DNA of 64,000 nt from Tubiluchus corallicola (lineage: Eukaryota > Priapulida > Priapulimorpha > Priapulimorphida > Tubiluchidae). Positions 60,001 to 64,000 of this stretch are shown piece after piece. The notes beneath the pieces are model-generated. The model saw only the letters and a program-made list of their open reading frames with translations. It did not search any database and was not told the origin of the DNA. The DNA lies in contig JAQGDQ010000461.1 of assembly GCA_030141605.1 (NCBI GenBank), forward strand, positions 1-64,000. The letters run 5' to 3'. Position 1 is the first letter of the stretch; the number at the start of each line of letters is the position of its first letter. The translations under genes and the position numbers were made by a program.

Positions 60001-60289
60001 TTAGACTCCACACCATTACCAACCATGAGCAGTGCTGGTGGTTGATCCAGCAATGGCTTCTTTAACTGAGATTCCAATATGGGAGACCTGTATTTCACAT
60101 CTACAACAGCAGATTTGCTTGCAGGAGGGCTTGGAGAGTTAACACAAGACAATGGTGTTTCAACATCCGAATCCACGCTGCTACAAGTTCTATGATATTT
60201 CAGCTTCAGATTCATAAACAGGCTTGAGGAATCGCTGCCACTACGATCCAGACGTTGCTCGATCTCCATAGCTTTCAGAAATGTCTCAT
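30430..60289 (-). CDS. HR4: HR4-type orphan nuclear receptor (NR6-like), eight exons visible
   Basis: A ligand-class transcription factor acting in the nucleus. Exons, 5' to 3' on the minus strand: 60289-59442, 56196-56045, 54924-54776, 48255-48194, 37504-37046, 34926-34678, 31605-31440 and 30641-30430. All have GT/AG borders and phases that fit, giving 758 residues from Met at 60269. DNA-binding domain 308-373: eight zinc Cys (308, 311, 325, 328; 344, 350, 360, 363), P-box C-E-G-C-K-G that predicts AGGTCA-type half-sites, and the [15 protein letters not shown] and [19 protein letters not shown] blocks that are hallmarks of insect HR4/GRF. Ligand-binding domain about 520-758 contains [11 protein letters not shown] (571-581), the family signature. 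The end FYVPFLLN lacks the acidic residue of an activating AF-2, as in NR6 receptors, suggesting repression or a non-classical mode. In insects HR4 acts in the ecdysone cascade; a role here is inference. The true N terminus may lie in an upstream exon. Confidence 0.92.
31440..31605 (-). CDS. HR4: HR4 ligand-binding-domain exon, residues 634-689
   Basis: [20 protein letters not shown] through [15 protein letters not shown], covering the middle helices (7-9) of the LBD. Acceptor TTCATTACAG, donor GTAAGT. Confidence 0.93.
31862..31966 (+). repeat. Left direct repeat (LTR remnant) of the BEL/Pao element
   Basis: Begins TTATTTAGAATTGCCTGTAA and ends GAAGAAAT; roughly 90% identical to 33703-33806. 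It is shorter than a normal LTR, so either the LTR is truncated or only its conserved part remains. Confidence 0.85.
33703..33806 (+). repeat. Right direct repeat (LTR remnant) of the BEL/Pao element
   Basis: Matches the left repeat along its length with scattered substitutions, then the sequences diverge. Confidence 0.85.
34678..34926 (-). CDS. HR4: HR4 ligand-binding-domain exon, residues 551-633
   Basis: Exactly 83 codons with phase-0 borders. [18 protein letters not shown] and [19 protein letters not shown] cover helices 3 to 5, including the nuclear-receptor signature. Confidence 0.95.
36399..36970. mobile_element. TTAA-flanked MITE (piggyBac-type size and target), 572 bp
   Basis: Flanked on both sides by TTAA (36395-36398 and 36971-36974). 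The ends are inverted: CATGTCACACAGA at the left and, on the other strand, CTGTGTTACACAGA at the right. Further inside, CATAATCC and ATCCATAAGG occur in both arms. No transposase frame. It lies about 75 bp from the HR4 hinge exon donor, within the following intron. TTAA targeting is characteristic of piggyBac, but the terminal sequence is not canonical. Confidence 0.6.
37046..37504 (-). CDS. HR4: HR4 hinge exon, residues 398-550
   Basis: Starts with the basic [10 protein letters not shown] nuclear-localisation-like stretch, continues as a poly-Gln/His hinge, a Pro/Ser-rich segment with VIVKPEP (a possible sumoylation motif at K in VKPEP), and ends in the first LBD helix ([14 protein letters not shown]). 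Confidence 0.93.
37650..38660. repeat. Degenerate minisatellite, unit about 37 bp, in an HR4 intron
   Basis: About 25 or more imperfect direct copies of a unit like CTATGGCTCAATTTGAAGTAA followed by CTATTTCTTGATTTGA. The central copies (about 37900-38600) are the closest; both ends are more diverged. It follows the HR4 hinge exon by about 150 bp on the upstream (intron) side. Confidence 0.92.
38661..47983. other. HR4 intron interior, no gene supported
   Basis: Part of the 10.7-kb intron between the A-box exon and the hinge exon. A GA-rich run lies at 40258-40295. A 112-codon frame at 40759-41097 and shorter frames (43446-43646, 44858-45106, 46325-46528) have no recognisable domain. A 20-bp direct duplication (GTCATTACACTTGT) lies at about 44189-44222. 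Confidence 0.5.
45700..45785 (-). repeat. tRNA-Lys-like relic or SINE head
   Basis: On the minus strand GGTTCAAATCCAGG (45715-45728) is a good B box, with a T arm that pairs at four of five positions. Upstream, ACTGT-ATTTTAA-GCAGA (around 45739-45752) forms an anticodon-arm-like hairpin with U33 and anticodon TTT. The D arm and acceptor stem are not convincing, so this is a pseudo-tRNA or the head of a SINE. Confidence 0.35.
47984..48111. repeat. (GA)n tract with GATA interruptions and an internal duplication
   Basis: Long GAGA run (CT-rich on the HR4 sense strand), interrupted by GATAGATA and by a second copy of TTAGAGAAGCAATAAAAGAG (at about 47969 and 48058), showing that the tract grew by a roughly 90-bp duplication. 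It lies about 80 bp past the A-box exon donor. Confidence 0.9.
48194..48255 (-). CDS. HR4: HR4 C-terminal-extension micro-exon, residues 377-397
   Basis: Only 62 nt, encoding [20 protein letters not shown], the A-box that reads minor-groove bases next to the half-site. It is almost invariant in HR4 orthologs I know. Donor GTATGG; a long CT-rich tract (on this strand) begins about 80 nt downstream. Confidence 0.95.
48563..48814 (-). CDS. Orphan ORF with DEAH motif inside an HR4 intron
   Basis: An 84-codon stop-to-stop frame without recognisable splice sites. It contains TAVGKTVLV, reminiscent of a P-loop but lacking the first Gly of GxxxxGK, and 40 residues later [10 protein letters not shown], a Walker B/DEAH-like strand with four hydrophobics and D-E. 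The spacing is short for an NTPase. It could be a fragment of a mobile-element ATPase, or chance. It has the same strand as HR4 but ends in TGA before the next HR4 exon. Confidence 0.3.
   Translation of the reverse strand, partial: PVESRCRQLLNRTAVGKTVLVQDEIGIPCYFTLENFSSEINKIDSFILLDEAHAISKLESLDLMYLNTVHKHASLVRLRNWTE
49300..49760. repeat. Two diverged direct copies of a about 150-bp unit
   Basis: CCAGAAGGGTCAAATATTTT...GACTCAGATTCTGCCACT (about 49355-49475) matches CCAGAGGAGATCAAATACTT...GATTCGGATTCTCCCACT (about 49628-49725), about 270 bp apart. The patch is more GC-rich than its surroundings and may be a decayed repetitive element. Confidence 0.5.
49761..52997. other. HR4 intron interior, nothing recognised
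   Basis: AT-rich with an 11-base C run at 50938-50948. No domain-bearing frames or transposon ends were found. Confidence 0.5.
53006..53585. mobile_element. hAT-type MITE, 580 bp, with perfect 8-bp target duplication
   Basis: Termini CAGGGGTGTATCCAGG and, inverted, CAGTGGCGTATCTAGG match at 13 of 16 positions and follow the CAGNGGCGTA form common in animal hAT elements. CATATATC is duplicated exactly on both sides (52998-53005 and 53586-53593), as expected of the 8-bp hAT target site. There is no transposase frame. It lies in the HR4 intron between the A-box and second-finger exons. Confidence 0.88.
54776..54924 (-). CDS. HR4: HR4 second zinc-finger exon, residues 327-377
   Basis: Encodes [17 protein letters not shown], the second finger (C-x5-C-x9-C-x2-C) and [12 protein letters not shown], with the D-box between the first two Cys. 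The acceptor is AATTTAG; the donor GTTTGT is weak but fixed by the phase to the next exon. Confidence 0.95.
55410..55475 (+). repeat. tRNA-like segment (possible SINE head)
   Basis: GGCTTGGTTAGTAAG resembles an A box, and CCTGGTTCAAGTTCCGG, about 40 bases on, resembles a T arm with B box. No acceptor stem was found. It lies in the HR4 intron between the two zinc-finger exons. Confidence 0.3.
56045..56196 (-). CDS. HR4: HR4 first zinc-finger exon, residues 277-327
   Basis: Acidic lead-in ([10 protein letters not shown]), then the first finger C-G-I-C...[13 protein letters not shown]. The acceptor is ATAATGTAG and the donor GTAAGT; it ends two bases into the Gly codon of the P-box. Confidence 0.95.
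56197..59441. other. HR4 intron between N-terminal and first-finger exons
   Basis: AT-rich. No gene, transposon end or RNA recognised. Frames are short. Confidence 0.55.
59442..60289 (-). CDS. HR4: HR4 N-terminal (A/B) exon, residues 1-276
   Basis: Low-complexity activation region rich in Ser, Asp, Glu and Gln. [19 protein letters not shown] resembles the conserved LKLK...CSSDGE motif near the HR4 N terminus. Poly-Gln/His (about 225-250) is followed by the charged helix [17 protein letters not shown] just before the DNA-binding domain. A TTTTCTTTGCAG acceptor at 60290 and an open frame (ETFLKA) ahead of Met 60269 mean that coding may continue from an unseen upstream exon. Confidence 0.88.
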
Positions 60290-63200
60290 CTGCAAAGAAA
60301 ATAGCAACACGGCATTAACTTGCTAGTCCATACACGGCAGAAGGCACGGTCAGAATCAAATGAGTTCCCGGTCATCATTGGCAAACGCTGAACAGTATGC
60401 GTGACCCAGTGAACTCGTCTACAGAGAAGCTGAGAGTATTGCGGCAAGCCCACACAACAATTGCCCCCAATGCCATATGTCAATTATGTTAACCTGAGTG
60501 GAGAATACAATACTCAGGTGAACTGCATTCAACAATGCGGCCAAGCAGAACAGTATTTACAATCAGACAGCTACGCTAAGGAGGTCAGTTCAGATTCACC
60601 TTCGACTCAAGCGATCAGAAAGTCACATAAAGTGGGGCAAAGTGAATGTGATTGCTTGGGTTAAACGATACAGCACACAATGCACACGTCAATTATATAG
60701 GCGGGTAATAAATAAGTGACAAATTCTCCGACTTTCATTAGCTATTTGTACAGCATTTAAAATTTGATATTCTTGAAAGTAGCAGTTTGAGTTTTATAAC
60801 CCGCCAGCATTTTATAAAAGTAAAAGCTTTGATAACACAGGTTACACAACTTTATTGGTCAATTAAAGAAAATATTAACATTTTATAGTTATCTAAAGCT
60901 ATCTAAATGACATCATATAATATAGCCAAACAGATGCTTGAGCGAAAAATAAATAAAAAAATTGTCAAAGCTTTTACAATATTTGGAGAAAGGGCAGATT
61001 TAGGACAGACCAAAAATGTTTTCTGCTGGGTACTAATAAAACGGGTATTAAAAAATAAGCGGGTAATAAATAACAAAATAATACATCAGCATTGCAAATG
61101 TATTTCTTATTCAACATTAAACCATGACACAATCATTAAGAACTTGCATACATATAAAATCTTTTTAGGCGTCTTCTGTTTGTCATTCTTAACGTCAGTG
61201 CAAACTAAGGACAGAGGTAGTACCAGCGACTGCGACATGAATCACTAAATGCGTATGTCCAGCTCTTCACAATGTGTAGGTTTCTTTTCATATCTTATTA
61301 GTATAGTACTTAGGCTTTGCCAAAGAAGTCACTCAAACTGTGAGATAAAACCAAAAATTTTGATGACTTTTTAACAAGTTATGCAGAACTACTTCTGAAA
61401 TTTCTACTAGAAATTTTTAAGAATGGCATCAAAATATACGATACATATATATATGCTAATGCGAGGCCCAGCTCTTCATAAAGCGACAGTCGATGAACTC
61501 CCTGTCCAATCGCTCTATGATGGATAAGGATCTAAAGTGTGCGTCTCTACCCACTCTACCAAATAAATCACAGCTAGTCTGCCACTAATAAGCCAAAAGT
61601 AATCAGACAATGCTCATTAATCGAAGGTAATCAATCAATTACTCGAAGGTAATCGAATTAATCAATCTCTTTTGATCACATGCTCTGTTCACTCATTGAT
61701 TAATGACTGAGCGCATTCGTGTCTTACAAATTAATATACATGTCTTACCTAAATTACCTTGTAAAAATTGGTCAATATAAATTCTAAGACCACAGACTAC
61801 TATTTATTCAATCACAGCAATAAAGATGATGTTGAATAGTTGTTCTAAAGGTATAAGCCATACCTAAATAACAGGCACTTTTAAACTTTATTGGGAAAAT
61901 GAGCTTCTACAGGGGTACTAAAGGCATACTTTCATTAAAAAATTCTGTTCACAATTTTTACGTTTTTTAGAAACATTTTAGTAATATTTTTTCAATTTTC
62001 TTGGATTACTATTATTACAATTTCATTTGCTTTGCAGTGAATATTATGCCATTTTCACTGTAACACCACCCAAAATTTGTCATTTATCACTTACTTTTTG
62101 CAAAAAGTGATGTACAACGTGTCAAAATAAAAATTCAAAACAATTCTAAGCTAAAGTGCCATATTTAGTCAAAGCTTGGACTTCTGGGTCAGTTAGCCAG
62201 AAAAGAATAAAAAAATGTAAGATTATGTATCTTTGACTGGTTTTTTATAGATGAGAAGATAGTCAATTTTAAACTGTTCAGAAGCGCCATTTCTCGATTT
62301 TTCTTTTAGACCTTTTACTTTTTGTACCATAAGTGCGAGTGTGACACCAACTTCAGATAAAGGAGGTTGACTGGTTTTATGAACTTAAAAAAATGGATAC
62401 ATACATACTTAGTTAATTTAACTTGCTAATTACTCGCTAAAACTGGTTTTTGTTAAAATACATGTACTTGCATTAATTTGCTTGCTTTACAGGTACTGAT
62501 AAATCCCAACATTACCTATGGACGCTCTTCGAAATCTTTTGGCAATAATTTCTATAATTTCTAGCCAGCCAAATCAAGCACAGATAACAAACATCCTCAA
62601 TTAAGGACTTATTGTAAACCCACTGCTTTATCCAGACTGTTTTTAAAATACTGATACTTGGAGCAAAAACAACTGTCATTTGCAAAGATGTTTGGTTACC
62701 TCACACTCACTTTTATATGCGAAAACTATAGGAGTGCGTGTAAATTGATTATTCAAAGTTTATCAGTTTCAGTCAGCATTCTCTTGCATTTTTGACAATA
62801 AAGATGTGGGTTTAATACTATCTAGAGGTAGCACAATGTCACAATGTTCACTTTTTGGATAACTTTGTAAATCTGAATCATGTCTCCCCTCTAATTGTCA
62901 CCAATAAGCCACAAGCAGGAGATAGCAACCAATAGATGAAGTCGTTCCTCCCATGGCAAAGCAAAGCAGCAATCCATGCTGGTTAGTCATTGTCTTGCAG
63001 GAGTGGACAAGCTATAAAAAAAACTTTAGTGCGATGCCTGATGGCCTATTGTATCAACAATGGCCTCTCACTGAGTCAACTCTGACTCTGCTAACCACGA
63101 GGCACAAATCGCTGTCAAATTATAGTGTCATCGTACAATTTGACAGCAGATGGTAGAAAAACAGACCACTATTGGAAAATCAAATTATTGTTTTATAAAT

Positions 63201-64000
63201 ATATTACAGCAAACACTACAAAACCTAAACAGACGAAAAACAAATCCTGCAAAATATTGGATTTCATACTAAATAAGGTAGGAATTGCATTTAAAAAAAT
63301 ATTTACTACTTTGACATACAACATGTACAACTCTTCATAATAGTCATAATTGTAATGAGGGGTCACGAAAACCCTTAACTGGTTTGGCCTTTGGCTTCAT
63401 TCAAGCCAGCCCTTCCATTGTCTTGTTGCGAATTTACACATAATTACATTCTCTGGCACTATCAATCAAACAGCTCAGGCTAATCACGGTGAGATATCAG
63501 CTAGCGATATTCGTAATCTTTTAGTTTTACTAAAATTTAGTAAAAAACGTTGGTTCAGTAACTTTGGGCAAATGTTTTTAATAATCGAATCCCGATGTTG
63601 TTAGAACCTTCACCCCAGTCTAGCGTACAAGCGTGTATTTATAAAACAACACTAGAAAGGGCAGGATTTCAAAATGCGTTTGTAAAAATAAGGTAGGGGC
63701 GAACATCAATGTTCAGTAATGTTATTAGACGTTTAATTAATATTAAAATTAGCACAAAATAAGGATGATTTTAATTATTTACAAACTACAGTACAGTAAG
63801 TACACATTAATCTTACCTCAAAGTCTCAAGCAAATGTACTTCGAATGTTTTTCAAATCAACTTATCACTGAAGACAAGGCACATCTGTATAACTTTAATT
63901 CATACAAAGGCGACAACAATCCAATCCAAGTTAGTTAACACATGAAAAAAATTCGCTAATTAAAATTAATAGTATTAATACTGTCACCGCTTTTGCGATT
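60290..64000. other. Upstream of the visible HR4 exons
   Basis: No gene supported. The HR4 promoter and first exon should lie here or beyond the window. Short repeats GCCCAGCTCTTCATAAAG (about 61466) and GTCCAGCTCTTCACAATG (about 61258) lie about 210 bp apart. The frames at 60907-61248 and 63125-63340 lack motifs. Confidence 0.5.
61450..61565 (-). repeat. Possible SINE-like segment with CATATATAT tail
   Basis: On the minus strand a relatively GC-rich stretch ends GAAGAGCTGGGCCTCGC and runs into a TA tail at about 61442-61457. A second GAAGAGCTGGAC lies about 210 bp further on. This arrangement is seen in some SINE 3' ends, but I cannot assign a family. Confidence 0.25.

Noticed and set aside
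1-64000. CRISPR arrays, bacterial operons or phage-like modules
   Set aside because: The window is eukaryotic: introns with GT-AG borders, a nuclear receptor and animal retrotransposons. No regular spacer-repeat array was found.

Overview
The window is AT-rich nuclear DNA from a bilaterian invertebrate animal. The evidence is multi-exon genes with GT-AG introns up to about 10.7 kb, a rhodopsin-family receptor, a sorting nexin, an HR4/NR6-type nuclear receptor, and many decayed metazoan transposons (CR1-like and other LINEs, BEL/Pao, pogo-, hAT- and TTAA-type MITEs). I cannot place it in a phylum. HR4-type receptors are known from arthropods, nematodes and lophotrochozoans, so the sequence fits a protostome best, but this is inference.

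Layout. (1) 1-2.0 kb: one class A GPCR on the minus strand with its coding sequence in a single exon (1012-2001) and a probable 5'UTR splice acceptor just upstream. (2) 2-19 kb: gene-poor DNA holding two clusters of a TTACATAATG-like motif, a pogo-type MITE (5368-6086) that runs into a GAT/GAC trinucleotide array, a LINE reverse-transcriptase fragment (7.3-7.9 kb, minus), a nearly complete but broken CR1-like LINE (12.6-15.9 kb, minus), a MITE-like inverted repeat (17.4-18.2 kb), and a LINE 3' fragment (18.2-19.1 kb, plus) whose last 17 codons are tandemly triplicated. (3) 19.24-24.29 kb: a seven-exon PX-domain sorting nexin of the SNX22/SNX24 type on the plus strand, starting about 140 bp after the LINE fragment. 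(4) 24.3-30.4 kb: a convergent intergenic stretch. (5) 30.43-60.29 kb: an HR4 (NR6-like) orphan nuclear receptor on the minus strand. Eight coding exons could be joined in frame, with all splice phases agreeing, to give about 758 residues from the first visible Met. Upstream non-coding or coding exons may lie beyond 60.29 kb. Its introns hold a BEL/Pao deletion derivative (31.9-33.8 kb), a TTAA-flanked MITE (36.4-37.0 kb), a 1-kb minisatellite with a unit near 37 bp, a (GA)n tract close to an exon, an hAT MITE with a perfect 8-bp target duplication, and tRNA-like relics. (6) 60.3-64 kb: upstream DNA with no confirmed gene.

The three genes are not an operon and show no evident functional link: a membrane receptor, an endosomal phosphoinositide-binding protein and a nuclear transcription factor. 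I found no clear novel multi-gene system. The most unusual items are the gag-to-RT in-frame fusion in the BEL/Pao remnant, the triplicated LINE tail beside the sorting nexin start, and an orphan intronic ORF with a DEAH motif.
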